Positions 26,828-35,674 of a stretch of DNA of 64,000 nucleotides are shown piece after piece (position 1 is the first letter of the stretch; every line of letters starts with the position of its first letter). The notes under the pieces were generated by a model that saw only the letters and a list, made by a program, of their open reading frames with translations, had not been told where the DNA came from and ran no database searches. This DNA is from Candidatus Altimarinota bacterium (GTDB lineage: Bacteria > Patescibacteriota > Gracilibacteria > UBA4473). A program made the translations under genes and the position numbers. The DNA lies in assembly GCA_021736215.1 (NCBI GenBank), contig JAIPGI010000005.1, positions 16,833 through 80,832 of the forward strand. The letters run 5' to 3'.

Positions 26828-27478
26828 CTACTCTTCTCTGCGCCCCCCCTTCTCCGTCTCAAACATCATTTTTTGATATTTTTGAAGTACTTGATTGAGC
26901 CCATTAGCATCGAAATGTTCGACGTTTTGATCAGTCAAAAATCGTTTCAACATTTCCGAAAACTCTAAAGATAAAAATTCCACAAACACTTCTCTGTGTT
27001 GAAAATCTTGGAGCCTCGTGGAACGAGACACATGATCGGCCGCAAAAATATACGTCCACCAAAGAGAAATCCTTTCTGCCGACTTTTCATCAAGCTTTGC
27101 AAGAGAAACATCCGCTTTTTCCTCAATATATTTATGAAATTCCATATGACAGATTTTCCCCGCATCATTGGATTCCAGTGAAATCATCGCCAAAATGGTC
27201 AAACTCGGAATATCGTTATCTATTAAAAAAACAACAAGCTTGAGGGTATGCCGGTGAAGTCGTGGAATAAGTTTTGCCAGTTTTAGGTCAAAATCCTTCG
27301 ACTTTGATTCATCTTTATGAACTTGCGCCAGTTTCGCTTGAGCCGCGGCCAAACGTTCACGGAACTTCTCATCTGATTCACGAACCCCTTCGGAGTCATT
27401 CCCCATCATGAGATCATCGATACCTCCAACACTTTCTTCGCCCATATTCAAAAAATAATCGGATAGAGTATGACTCAA
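26828..27478 (-). CDS. Hypothetical helical protein, 216 residues
   Basis: No family recognised. Charged, with a probable coiled segment near residues 35-60 (EKFRERLAAAQAKLAQVHKDE) and otherwise helical; no signal peptide or membrane helix. Acidic N terminus with GIDDLMMGNDSEG. Lies in a minus-strand run with the 83-residue ORF and rpmA. Confidence 0.6.
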   Translation of the reverse strand: MSHTLSDYFLNMGEESVGGIDDLMMGNDSEGVRESDEKFRERLAAAQAKLAQVHKDESKSKDFDLKLAKLIPRLHRHTLKLVVFLIDNDIPSLTILAMISLESNDAGKICHMEFHKYIEEKADVSLAKLDEKSAERISLWWTYIFAADHVSRSTRLQDFQHREVFVEFLSLEFSEMLKRFLTDQNVEHFDANGLNQVLQKYQKMMFETEKGGRREE

Positions 27479-27503
27479 AAATTATATTTTTCAAAATATC
27501 AAT

Positions 27504-27755
27504 CTACAACTTGATACTTTGTTCCTCCAAAATATTCTGTACTTTTAAAAGCATCGATTTTTTAAATAAAACTGGGTATCCACATGCCTCTTGTCTTTTT
27601 ATAAAGTCGGGAGATGGCAAATCTTCTTCTGGGAACGAGCCAATAATTAAACTCACCATTTTATTGCTATAACAAGGGATCTCTAAATACCCATCAGAAT
27701 CAACACTCCCCCCTAAAAAATACCCCAAATCCGATAGCTCAAGTTTTTCTACCAT
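27504..27755 (-). CDS. Hypothetical small protein, 83 residues
   Basis: Unrecognised. Sequence is balanced and protein-like (GYFLGGSVDSDGYLEIPCYSNKMVSLIIGSFPEED). Between rpmA and the 216-residue gene on the same strand with gaps of about 40 and 25 bases, so probably co-transcribed with rpmA. Confidence 0.55.
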   Translation of the reverse strand: MVEKLELSDLGYFLGGSVDSDGYLEIPCYSNKMVSLIIGSFPEEDLPSPDFIKRQEACGYPVLFKKSMLLKVQNILEEQSIKL

Positions 27756-27796
27756 AAGATTTTTGTTTTTAAAAATGTGATTTTTGCGTAGAGAAA

Positions 27797-28075
27797 CTAC
27801 GCTGTTTCGATATTCACGAACCTCTTTTCGTAGCGACGTCCATCAAATCGACGAACGGCCTTTTCTGTATATTTCACCTTCCCAGTCGCAAGTGCAAAAA
27901 GAGTAAAATCGCTTCCCATACCGACATTTTCTCCAGCAACAAATTTTGTTCCTTTCTGACGAACAAGAATTTCACCAGCTTGGACAAATTCATCTCCAAA
28001 CCGTTTCACGCCTCGGCGCTTGGCTTTCGAGTCTCGTCCATTTCTGGAGGAACCACCGGCTTTTTTGTGTGCCAT
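27797..28075 (-). CDS. rpmA: Ribosomal protein L27
   Basis: Peptidyl-transferase-centre protein. Starts [20 protein letters not shown], as in L27 forms without a cleaved N-terminal extension, and continues [24 protein letters not shown]. 92 residues. The start is the ATG at 28075. The usual partner L21 (rplU) is not adjacent. Confidence 0.96.
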   Translation of the reverse strand: MAHKKAGGSSRNGRDSKAKRRGVKRFGDEFVQAGEILVRQKGTKFVAGENVGMGSDFTLFALATGKVKYTEKAVRRFDGRRYEKRFVNIETA

Positions 28076-28142
28076 GTTGGGAAAAGTTCGTGCGGATTGT
28101 ACGAAGCAGAAAAAAAGTGTCAAATTAATTTTCTACAATCAC

Positions 28143-28178
28143 AATCCCGGGTTCTGGAAATTCTTTGAACCCGGGATT
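28143..28178. repeat. Hairpin AATCCCGGGTTC / GAACCCGGGATT
   Basis: Near-perfect 12-bp stem between rpmA and the antiporter promoter. A sister hairpin with the same core follows argG at 54757. Confidence 0.6.
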
Positions 28179-28204
28179 TACGAAAATATTACTCCCCCAC
28201 ACAC

Positions 28205-28234
28205 TTGACTTTTTACTATTTTTGAGTAAATAAT
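28205..28234 (+). promoter_or_regulatory. Promoter of the nhaD leader
   Basis: TTGACT (28205-28210), 18 bases, AATAAT (28229-28234). Gives a 5' leader of about 160 bases before the antiporter start. Confidence 0.5.
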
Positions 28235-28312
28235 AATCGCTTATCTCATCTTCAATACAAAAATACTTTTTCGTAAAGTGGATGGAAAGCGCTCTTTGAC
28301 AGGTCGGGAGTT

Positions 28313-28361
28313 GTGCGAAGAACTTTGCTTACTCGTGCAGGTAAGGCTCTTCGCACAAAAA
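28313..28361 (+). promoter_or_regulatory. Structured 5' leader element of nhaD
   Basis: TGTGCGAAGA and TCTTCGCACA close a long stem; inside it GCTTAC and GTAAGG form a second pairing around TCGTGCAG. Lies between the promoter and a strong ribosome site. Candidate cis-regulatory RNA; no known class recognised by eye. Confidence 0.45.
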
Positions 28362-28403
28362 TAACTAATTAACTTAATGTAACAAAAAACATCGGAGGAA
28401 ACA

Positions 28404-29705
28404 TTGTTAACGAACACAATTCATACGGAAATTGGGAATCTTCCCATATGGACAGTTATTCCATTTATCGGAATTTTACTCTCTATTGCCATTGTCCCAT
28501 TGATAAACGACAAATTGTGGCATCACAACTTTCCAAAAGTTTCTGCTTTCTGGGGAATCTTGGGGCTTAGCTTATTATTCTGGCAGGCCGAGACACCTCA
28601 TCTTGTAACAGAAATTAAGCATGTGGGACTCGAATTTTTCAGTTTCATAAGCCTTATTGGTTCACTTTATGTCATTGCTTTAGGTATTTACATTGAAGGA
28701 GATCTTCGTGCACACCCAGTCGTAAATGCAACAATAATGTTAGTAGGATCTGTTCTTGCTAATCTTATGGCCACGACTGGAGCTGCAATGATTCTGATTC
28801 CCTTTTTGGTAAATACAAACATTGAAAGAAAAAATATTAAACACACAATAATGTTTTTTATTTTTACAGTAGCAAATACCGGCGGAAGTTTAACCCCAGT
28901 AGGAGATCCTCCATTATTTTTAGGATTTCTCAAAGGAGTCCCCTTCCTATGGACACTCACCCTCATCCCAAATTGGGCATTTACTGTGGGCGCTATAATT
29001 GTAGTGTATCTTATTGTAGATACTTTGATGTACAATTCCGAGCCCAAAAGCGCAATTATAAAGGATGAAACACAAACTGCCGCTATAAAAATTCACGGTG
29101 GCGCAAACTTCTTTTTGGTCCTAGCTGTGATAGCTTCTGTTATATTTCTTCATGAAGGACTAAGAGAACTAGTCATGATTGGTTCTGCCATTATCTCTTT
29201 GATTATAACCCCTATAAAGGGCGTTGAAGGAAGAGTAAACACAAGAAAGAAAAATGAGTTCACATGGTTTCCTGTAAAAGAAGTAGCCATTTTGTTTGCG
29301 GGAATATTTGTAACCATGATTCCGGCTCTAGCAATTTTGAAATCATCTGGAGCTAGTCTAGGCGTAGATAGTCCCATAAAATTCTTTTTTGCTACGGGTG
29401 CACTTTCTGCATTTTTAGACAATGCACCAACTTATTTAGTGTTCCTCTCCACAGGACAAGGAATCCCTTGGCCAGCTGGATCAGAACTCATAGTCGATGT
29501 TCCCGTAAAGGTTTTAGCAGGAATATCAACTGGTGCTGTTTTTTTTGGAGCCATGACTTACATCGGGAATGCTCCGAATTTTATGGTAAAGTCCTACGCT
29601 GAAAGTCGTGGGATTGAAATGCCATCATTTTTTGGATACATGCTTTGGAGTGTTCCAATATTAGGAATCATATATCTCGCTCATTCTTATATTTTCTTAG
29701 GATAG
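28404..29705 (+). CDS. nhaD: NhaD-type Na+/H+ antiporter
   Basis: Inner-membrane sodium/proton antiporter of the arsenite/citrate-permease-like superfamily, 433 residues, about 11-12 helices. Typical blocks: ATTGAAMILIPFL, FTVANTGGSLTPVGDPPLFLGFLKGVPF, GALSAFLDNAPTYLVF and GAMTYIGNAPNFMVKSYAE. It starts with TTG at 28404 behind GGAGG (28394-28398) five bases upstream, one of few clear Shine-Dalgarno sites here. The long structured leader suggests RNA-level control, plausibly by Na+ or pH (inference). Confidence 0.9.
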   Translation: MLTNTIHTEIGNLPIWTVIPFIGILLSIAIVPLINDKLWHHNFPKVSAFWGILGLSLLFWQAETPHLVTEIKHVGLEFFSFISLIGSLYVIALGIYIEGDLRAHPVVNATIMLVGSVLANLMATTGAAMILIPFLVNTNIERKNIKHTIMFFIFTVANTGGSLTPVGDPPLFLGFLKGVPFLWTLTLIPNWAFTVGAIIVVYLIVDTLMYNSEPKSAIIKDETQTAAIKIHGGANFFLVLAVIASVIFLHEGLRELVMIGSAIISLIITPIKGVEGRVNTRKKNEFTWFPVKEVAILFAGIFVTMIPALAILKSSGASLGVDSPIKFFFATGALSAFLDNAPTYLVFLSTGQGIPWPAGSELIVDVPVKVLAGISTGAVFFGAMTYIGNAPNFMVKSYAESRGIEMPSFFGYMLWSVPILGIIYLAHSYIFLG

Positions 29706-29733
29706 TTAGTTTTCCCCTCCCACCTGTCCCCGT

Positions 29734-29763
29734 AATCCCGGCACCCTAAAAAGTGTCGGGATT
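29734..29763 (+). terminator. Hairpin after nhaD
   Basis: AATCCCGGCACCCT...AGTGTCGGGATT stem about 30 bases past the stop; lacks a clear T tract, so possibly a repeat acting as terminator. Confidence 0.5.
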
Positions 29764-29780
29764 CATTCCATACCTCATTC

Positions 29781-29804
29781 ATTGAACACATTTATTGTTC
29801 AATA
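29781..29804. repeat. TTGAACA...TGTTCAA hairpin repeat, copy 2
   Basis: ATTGAACACATTTATTGTTC then AATA; same unit as at 20456, 39292 and 54802. Confidence 0.6.
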
Positions 29805-29818
29805 AAAGACAACGCCTA

Positions 29819-29916
29819 TTGTCATTGCGAGGGAATCCCGCGTACGCGGGACAACCGAAGCAATCTTATGTTTTATTTGAGATTGCACCCACTTTAGCGG
29901 GGTTCGCAATGACAAT
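29819..29916. repeat. Full-length TCATTGCGAG palindromic repeat
   Basis: Opens TTGTCATTGCGAGG and closes GCAATGACAA, with internal TCCCGCGTACGCGGGA, so the entire element is an imperfect palindrome. Between nhaD and the murA stop. Confidence 0.65.
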
Positions 29917-29926
29917 AAAACAATAA

Positions 29927-31198
29927 TTATCCCACTCGCTTTATCTTCGCCCCCAGTTTCTTCAAATTCTCGTCAAAGTGCTCATATCCACGATCAATAT
30001 AATTAATATTGGTCACCTTTGTCATACCTTGGGCAATGAGCCCTGCAAGCACCATCGCTGCTCCCGCTCGCAAATCCCAACTCTGTACCTCTGTCCCCTT
30101 CAAACGAACAGGACCTGATACTTTGGCCTGATGGGCATTGATAAATTCGACACGTGCGCCCATTTTTTCCAGTTCGTGGAGATAAGTCAGACGGTTTTCG
30201 AAGAGTGTTTCAAAGATCACAGACTCTCCTTCACACTGCGTCAGAAGAACCCCGAAGGGCGATTGCAAGTCCGTCGAAAACCCTGGGTAAATGGCCGTTT
30301 GAAGCTTGGGAAGTGCTTTAAGTTTAAGAGAAGGAAGTATATGAAGCGCGTTCTCTTCCATTTCAAATTTCGCGCCAATCCGTTTCAACGTTCCATAAAA
30401 AGAAAAAAGCTCTGGATGATCCACGTTGTGAATCAGCAACTCCCCCCCTGTCAAAAGCCCTGCAATGGCATAGGTTCCAACCAAAAGTCCATCAGGAGGA
30501 ATGACGAAATCCCCTCCCCGAAGAGTCTCTGTCCCTATGATTTTGAGATGATGAGTGCCAATACCTTCAATGTCTGCACCCATTTGAACCAGCATTTTGA
30601 GCGTCGCCTGCACGTGTGGCTCCGCCGCACAGAAGAAAATTTCCGAAACTTCTGCTTTCCCAGACAAAAACATCGTCAAGTTCTCCGTTCCTGTCACAGA
30701 AGCTTCCGAAAGGAGAATTCTATTTTTGGCAAGTTTTTTTCGTGAGAATTGAAGAGACAGAGCCTCTTCTTCCTTCAACACTTCTGCACCTAAAGTTCGT
30801 AGTCCATCTGTATGAATAAAATTGGGCCGAGCTCCCAAAATACATCCTCCTGGTTGCACAATTTCTGCTTCTCCAAATCGGGACAAAACGGGACCCAAAA
30901 TCAAAATAGACGCTCTCAATTTGCACACCTTTCGACACTCTCGAAGTTTTTTGAGATTGACGGAGAGAGCTTGAATCGTGACTGTTTTTTTCTTGATATC
31001 ACGAGAAACATAAACTCCTATTTCTTCAAAAATACTCAAGAGCGTTTCAATATCTCCAATATCAGGAACATTGTGAAAGATACATTTTTCACTGGTCAGA
31101 AGTGCCGCACACATCATTGGCAAAGCTGCATTCTTCGCTCCAGAAATAGAAATCTCTCCGTGCAAAATGGAACCGCCTTGGATTTCAAAATGGGACAT
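29927..31198 (-). CDS. murA: UDP-N-acetylglucosamine 1-carboxyvinyltransferase
   Basis: First committed step of peptidoglycan synthesis, transferring enolpyruvate from PEP to UDP-GlcNAc. At 423 residues it is family length. Seen: the ISGAKNAALPMM start (catalytic Lys/Asn), the active-site Cys in VQPGGCILGARP, and the C-terminal DLRAGAAMVLAGL. The Cys implies the fosfomycin-sensitive type (family knowledge). The ATG at 31198 (MSHFEIQGG) is preferred over an upstream TTG at 31207. Confidence 0.96.
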   Translation of the reverse strand: MSHFEIQGGSILHGEISISGAKNAALPMMCAALLTSEKCIFHNVPDIGDIETLLSIFEEIGVYVSRDIKKKTVTIQALSVNLKKLRECRKVCKLRASILILGPVLSRFGEAEIVQPGGCILGARPNFIHTDGLRTLGAEVLKEEEALSLQFSRKKLAKNRILLSEASVTGTENLTMFLSGKAEVSEIFFCAAEPHVQATLKMLVQMGADIEGIGTHHLKIIGTETLRGGDFVIPPDGLLVGTYAIAGLLTGGELLIHNVDHPELFSFYGTLKRIGAKFEMEENALHILPSLKLKALPKLQTAIYPGFSTDLQSPFGVLLTQCEGESVIFETLFENRLTYLHELEKMGARVEFINAHQAKVSGPVRLKGTEVQSWDLRAGAAMVLAGLIAQGMTKVTNINYIDRGYEHFDENLKKLGAKIKRVG

Positions 31199-31334
31199 TT
31201 TTTTCAATTATCAATAAACAATGAACAGTGAGCAATAAAAAACCGATTATTCCCCTTCTTTATTGGGAAATATTTTTGTTTCTCAGCAAAGCCCAAATGC
31301 GAGAAATATGAATAATAAAATAGATATTCCTTCA

Positions 31335-32462
31335 TTACTTATTGTTTATCGTTAATTGACCCCAAAACCGCTCCGCAAACTCATCCGTCATCCCAGCGAT
31401 ATAATCACAAATTCTGCGTTCAATCGATTCCCCTTTCATAAAATCCGAAGGAATTTCGTCTTGGTGTGTAAACAGGAAATCAAATATTTCACTAATAATT
31501 TTCTTACCGCGATCTGCATTCTCGCGAATTTCAGAAGAAAGATAATATTTATCCCAGAGGAACTGTTTAAATGATTTAAATTTTTCGAAAAATGCAGGAG
31601 CAAATGCAACGATTTTTTCTGGACATTGTTGAACCTCTGATAGCGTGTGAATATTGTGTTTTTTTAGGTTTTCTTTTGTATCGCTAATAATCTGAGACAA
31701 AAGATGTCGGATAATACGCCGAATAATCGCTGATCGATCTTTTTTTTCCGAAGTATCAAGCGTCGCAATCGCCTCACTCGGAATTTCAACCGTTGATAAA
31801 TCGGGAATCTTAAAAAATCCTCCTCGCAAACCATCTTCTAAGTCTGCCGACAAATACGCAATTTCATCAGCAATATCTACTAATTGTCCCTCTAAATGTG
31901 GCCAAAGGATTTTTTTTCCATCCCCTCGATCAAAGAATGTCTCATGCTTCTGGATACCTTCTAATACTTCAAATGTAAGATTAAGTCCTGGGAATTCCTG
32001 ATATCGTGATTCAAAAACCTCAACCACCCGTAAACTCTGCTCATTGTGCTCAAAATGAGATTTGTGTTCTTTCATTTTTTTGTTCAAAGCTCCCTCTCCC
32101 GAATGACCAAATGGGGGATGTCCCAAATCATGTGCTAAAGCAATTGCCTCTGCCAAATCCTCATTAAGTTGGAGAGATCGAGCCAAGTCGCGAGCAATTT
32201 GAGAAACTTCCAATGTATGACTCAATCGATTTCTAAAATGATCTCCCTTGAGGGGAGAAACGACTTGCATTTTCCCTTTAAGTCGGCGAAACGCTTTGGT
32301 GTGAATAATACGGTCTCGATCTCTTTGAAAAGGAATCCTGCTAGGATCTGGAATTTCAGAATAACGACGCCCTCTTGAATTGGTATTATGTTGAGCATAA
32401 GGAGCCAACTGTGAATCAAATTGGGTGGCGAGAAAAGCCCCATCAAGAGTTTCTTTGCTCAT
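31335..32462 (-). CDS. dgt: dGTPase-like HD-domain phosphohydrolase
   Basis: Deoxyguanosinetriphosphate triphosphohydrolase-like protein, 375 residues. N-terminal motif DRDRIIHTKAFRRLKGKMQV, then the metal-binding HD motif RLSHTLEVSQIARDLA... ALAHDLGHPPFGHSGE, and a later DIADEIAYLSADLEDGL. The frame is open from 32690 but the conserved protein starts at the ATG at 32462. Divergent from a small gene at 32523. Confidence 0.92.
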   Translation of the reverse strand: MSKETLDGAFLATQFDSQLAPYAQHNTNSRGRRYSEIPDPSRIPFQRDRDRIIHTKAFRRLKGKMQVVSPLKGDHFRNRLSHTLEVSQIARDLARSLQLNEDLAEAIALAHDLGHPPFGHSGEGALNKKMKEHKSHFEHNEQSLRVVEVFESRYQEFPGLNLTFEVLEGIQKHETFFDRGDGKKILWPHLEGQLVDIADEIAYLSADLEDGLRGGFFKIPDLSTVEIPSEAIATLDTSEKKDRSAIIRRIIRHLLSQIISDTKENLKKHNIHTLSEVQQCPEKIVAFAPAFFEKFKSFKQFLWDKYYLSSEIRENADRGKKIISEIFDFLFTHQDEIPSDFMKGESIERRICDYIAGMTDEFAERFWGQLTINNK

Positions 32463-32522
32463 ATGAAATAAGAATTGTACAATCTGCATGGTAATTTGTA
32501 CCGCTTCAGATAAAAATCGCAA

Positions 32523-32696
32523 ATGAAAACTGAGAAAATGTTGAGCGAAAATATAGAATCGTCGTTTGGATTTACCATTGAAAAAGAAAATATACGTTCT
32601 ACTCCATGGGATCAGGAAATCGTGAGACGTTCTCAGTCTCTTTGGGGACGCCGAAGCGTAGAAACTTCTCTCAAATTCGTTCAAGCACATGAATAA
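32523..32696 (+). CDS. Small ORF, 57 residues, coupled to the next gene
   Basis: Opens MKTEKMLSEN and ends KFVQAHE, with the sequence RSTPWDQEIVRRSQSLWGRR in between. Too short for most gene callers. Its stop overlaps the start of the 224-residue gene (ATGAATAA arrangement, 8-base overlap), the same coupling seen for sufC-sufB, which supports it being real. No recognised domain. Confidence 0.5.
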   Translation: MKTEKMLSENIESSFGFTIEKENIRSTPWDQEIVRRSQSLWGRRSVETSLKFVQAHE

Positions 32697-33363
32697 TTAT
32701 TTTCGTGAACAACCCTATCCAAGTGGCTGGACTGGTCCGAGCACATGGGAAAAATTCTGGGGAAAATTTCTCGAGCTCATTCCAGAAGGGGTACGAGAAT
32801 TCCTCTGGAGGAGCATTCAGTGGTCTCTCCATATATGGGAAGAATATGCCGCATGGATTCTTCTTACGATTGTGATATTGGCACTTATTAAGTTAATACT
32901 CAATACAATCCGTAGACGAGAAAAAAATATTCAAAAGTTATGGTCATTTGTACTTTTCTTTTTATCAAAAAGACAAATGATGCTCCCTCTGGTTTATACC
33001 CTCGCCAAAAGAGATCAAATTCTTGGACAAGAAAAACTTGAAGAGCTCCTCCAAATACGAGAGGAATGCCGCAATACATCATTACGCTCTCATCCCGCAC
33101 TTCGACTCCAAAAAGAAGCGACTATTTCCCGTCTTCTTTTCGAATATTTTTCATTCTTGGAAAAACAGGGAAAAATAAAACCAAAATCTCAAATGGAAAG
33201 ATTGATGCATGATTTTGAGTTTATTGATCAAAAACTCATTGAATTACAAAAAATATACAACGCAGAAGCAATTTCGTGGGATAAAACGTATGATATATTT
33301 TTTATCACGCTCTTAGGGAAAATATTCTGCTTCCAAAGGTTTGATCCCTTTAAACAAAAATGA
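32689..33363 (+). CDS. Single-pass membrane protein, function unknown
   Basis: 224 residues. One transmembrane helix near residues 54-74 (WILLTIVILALIKLIL), a short Trp-rich N-terminal part, and a long helical cytosolic domain. I do not recognise a family. Probably co-transcribed with the small ORF before it and with lgt 46 bases downstream. Confidence 0.6.
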   Translation: MNNYFREQPYPSGWTGPSTWEKFWGKFLELIPEGVREFLWRSIQWSLHIWEEYAAWILLTIVILALIKLILNTIRRREKNIQKLWSFVLFFLSKRQMMLPLVYTLAKRDQILGQEKLEELLQIREECRNTSLRSHPALRLQKEATISRLLFEYFSFLEKQGKIKPKSQMERLMHDFEFIDQKLIELQKIYNAEAISWDKTYDIFFITLLGKIFCFQRFDPFKQK

Positions 33364-33409
33364 ATAACTCTCTACAAAACACTATATACTATATACTTGA
33401 CGTTCAATT

Positions 33410-34180
33410 ATGATCTGGGATTTCAACCCGATTGCGTTTTCTATTTTGGGGCTTGACGTGCGTTGGTACGGGCTCGTATATATCGGTGGATTTTTACTGA
33501 CGTTATGGCTTGGATATCGTCTTCAAAAAATAACTCTCAATTCCCCTTTTTCCAAAGAACAATTTGAAAATGCTATTTTCGGGGTATTCCTTTCTGGAAT
33601 TCTCGGTGGAAGATTAGGAGAATTTTTGTTTTATAGTCCACACACACTGCTGGATAACTTTTGGGAAGTTTTTAAAATATGGCATGGAGGGATGTCTATC
33701 CATGGAGGGCTTCTGGGAAGTTTAATATTCCTCATTATTTGGACGAGAAAAAACAAAATTCCACTACTGTCTCTGACAGACATTCTCGTTCTTCCCCTTG
33801 CTATCACACTTGTTTTCGGAAGAATTGCTAACTTCTTGAATGGCGAACTCGTTGGTCGCCCTACTGGAGGCGAATGGGGAATGATATTTCCCCATGTAGA
33901 CAATATTTTTCGACACCCAAGCCAATTATACGAATCAGGGAAAAATGCTTTTTTAAGTATATTAATTGCTTATTTTTTTATGCGAGGTTACTGGAAAAAA
34001 AGAGGGGGGGGGACTGTTCTTTTTGTGGGAGGGTACGGTATTCTAAGATTTTTTATTGAATTTTTTCGAGAACCAGATGGAATGATTGGATGGCTTTCCA
34101 CAGGACAATGGTTATGTTTAGGAATGATTTTCTCTGCTTTTCTCCTCGCAAAAAAAGAAAATTTTTGGCACAATGAATAG
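33410..34180 (+). CDS. lgt: Prolipoprotein diacylglyceryl transferase
   Basis: Membrane enzyme that adds diacylglycerol to the lipobox Cys, the step before LspA. 256 residues, about seven helices. The signature GRIANFLNGELVGRPTGGEWG and the earlier GGMSIHGGLLG (catalytic His) are present, as is RHPSQLYES. It precedes a lipoprotein gene it would modify. Confidence 0.95.
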   Translation: MIWDFNPIAFSILGLDVRWYGLVYIGGFLLTLWLGYRLQKITLNSPFSKEQFENAIFGVFLSGILGGRLGEFLFYSPHTLLDNFWEVFKIWHGGMSIHGGLLGSLIFLIIWTRKNKIPLLSLTDILVLPLAITLVFGRIANFLNGELVGRPTGGEWGMIFPHVDNIFRHPSQLYESGKNAFLSILIAYFFMRGYWKKRGGGTVLFVGGYGILRFFIEFFREPDGMIGWLSTGQWLCLGMIFSAFLLAKKENFWHNE

Positions 34181-34201
34181 TGTATCTACTTATACGTATT
34201 C

Positions 34202-34840
34202 ATGAATAAAAAAATATATTTTTTGATACTTTTCTCGGTTCTTTTCCTTTTGGGATGTGGAGACATCGGTCGATTTGAAGAAATTTCAAAAAGGATTGAT
34301 GGTGAGCGGGATAAACTAAGTGACTTATTTCCTCAAGAAAGATTTGTCACCGTTGCGATGTATTGTGACTTTGGGTCACTTCTCTGCAAACAAAGTTTTG
34401 AAGACTTTAAGTCCATAAAATCAGATTTTGGAATACGGGTAGATACGATATACAAGCATTTCCCCGTAGATAAAAATTTCGAGATAGTTTCTGAAGCCTC
34501 TGAATGTGCTAAAAACCAAAATAAATTCCAAGAATTTATCGATGGGTATTTTTCAAAATACGCTGGTTTCCATGATGAAGAACTGCTCCAAGAACTCGCA
34601 CTGGAATTAGGATTAGATATAGATGAATTCGATCTTTGTCTTAATTCACATTCTACTCATGATCGCATTGCTCAAAACATCAAAGAAGCCAAAAAGTATC
34701 GAGTAAATGAGGTGCCTTTTTTCGTCATCAATGAAGACATTCAGGTCCCTGGAGCTATTCCAGGCGATACTCTTCATAATTTGGTCGATAAACTTCTCCA
34801 TCCCGAGAAAAAAACGACTTCCAAAAATGAATCTAACTGA
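34202..34840 (+). CDS. DsbA/thioredoxin-like lipoprotein lacking one active-site Cys
   Basis: 212 residues. Lipoprotein signal MNKKIYFLILFSVLFLLGC with Cys19. A thioredoxin-4/DsbA domain follows, with the cis-Pro loop NEVPFFVINED. Where relatives read DF-x-C-P-x-C, this protein reads DFGSLLC, so the first Cys is Ser59 and only Cys62 remains (Cys55 lies earlier). It may be an isomerase-like, monothiol or non-redox binding protein. Overlaps the next gene by 14 bases. Confidence 0.75.
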   Translation: MNKKIYFLILFSVLFLLGCGDIGRFEEISKRIDGERDKLSDLFPQERFVTVAMYCDFGSLLCKQSFEDFKSIKSDFGIRVDTIYKHFPVDKNFEIVSEASECAKNQNKFQEFIDGYFSKYAGFHDEELLQELALELGLDIDEFDLCLNSHSTHDRIAQNIKEAKKYRVNEVPFFVINEDIQVPGAIPGDTLHNLVDKLLHPEKKTTSKNESN

Positions 34841-35105
34841 TTGGGAAACTACTTTTCGGGAGAAAATTAAAAAAGATTCTATTGCCTATTTGCGTGTAAA
34901 GATAATTCCGAGTAGTGCCAAAAGCGAATTAGTAGAAATTTTGGATGATGGAGAAAAAACGCTCAAAATACGAATCGCTGCTCCCCCAGAAAAAGGAAAA
35001 GCGAATAAAGAGATTTGTAAATTTTTGGGAAAATATTTCCAGTGCCAATGTGATATTATCTCTGGTGGAACAACGAGTGTGAAATTGATAAGGTTATTTC
35101 GTTAA
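34827..35105 (+). CDS. DUF167 (YggU-family) protein
   Basis: 92-residue protein of a widespread family of unknown function. Typical core: LRVKIIPSSAKSELVE..., KTLKIRIAAPPEKGKANKEICKFLGK and ISGGTTSVKLIRL. The frame opens at 34707, but homology and coupling to the upstream stop point to the ATG at 34827. Converges on the RAYT remnant with a few bases of overlap. Confidence 0.88.
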   Translation: MNLTDWETTFREKIKKDSIAYLRVKIIPSSAKSELVEILDDGEKTLKIRIAAPPEKGKANKEICKFLGKYFQCQCDIISGGTTSVKLIRLFR

Positions 35106-35481
35106 AATCCATCAATTAATTTGGAGGAACGAAGAGCAGTATATTTCCAAGTTTCAGATAACTCGTGTTTCCGAAAGTTATATTTGGTGCAGTTCCAATA
35201 GTTGTATAAATCTTGTTCATCATGAATGATGTGATTGTGAAAGGATGATTGCCATTGAAAACGGGAGAATTTATTTTGGGAACATCCATATTTTTTCATA
35301 AAATAGTTTCTCCATGTTTGAAGGCGAGAATCCACATTCTCGCCAATGAACCGATATTGAGGTTGTATATGGCGACATTGTGGAATGTCGCCTTCAAGGG
35401 GATTTAAACCAAACAAAATGCATACAATTCGATTTTTTTTAACTCTTTGCATAATTTCAATTCTTCAATCCATGGAGTAAT
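35102..35481 (-). pseudogene. Broken REP-associated tyrosine transposase (RAYT, Y1 family)
   Basis: Two pieces in different frames. Upstream (about 35410-35481) reads TPWIEELKLCKELKKIELYAF, matching the strand just before the HUH motif of Y1 transposases. Downstream reads RFQWQSSFHNHIIHDEQDLYNYWNCTKYN, matching the conserved WQ..FHDHIIR.E...YI..NP end. Between them, where the HUH motif (MPNHVH) should be, two inverted palindromes sit instead. The N terminus is missing. Not functional. Confidence 0.7.
35323..35392. repeat. Inverted pair of REP-like palindromes
   Basis: GGCGAGAAT-CCAC-ATTCTCGCC (35323-35344) and GGCGACATT-GTGG-AATGTCGCC (35371-35392). Similar stems and complementary loops, in opposite orientation, like a REP doublet next to its transposase. 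Confidence 0.7.
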
Positions 35482-35674
35482 ATTTTTTGAGATTTATTTG
35501 TGTAACAAATAAGTCCAAAAAACGACATCCCACTCAGTGGAGCAAATCACACAGTATTTCATTCCAGAAATAGGGGGCGTTTACCTTTGCCTTGGCAGTA
35601 AAATATTCTTCTAGTATGCGTCTTTGAGAGTTTCCATATGAGTTCATATCAAAAACCCCGAGAAGCATTTCTCT

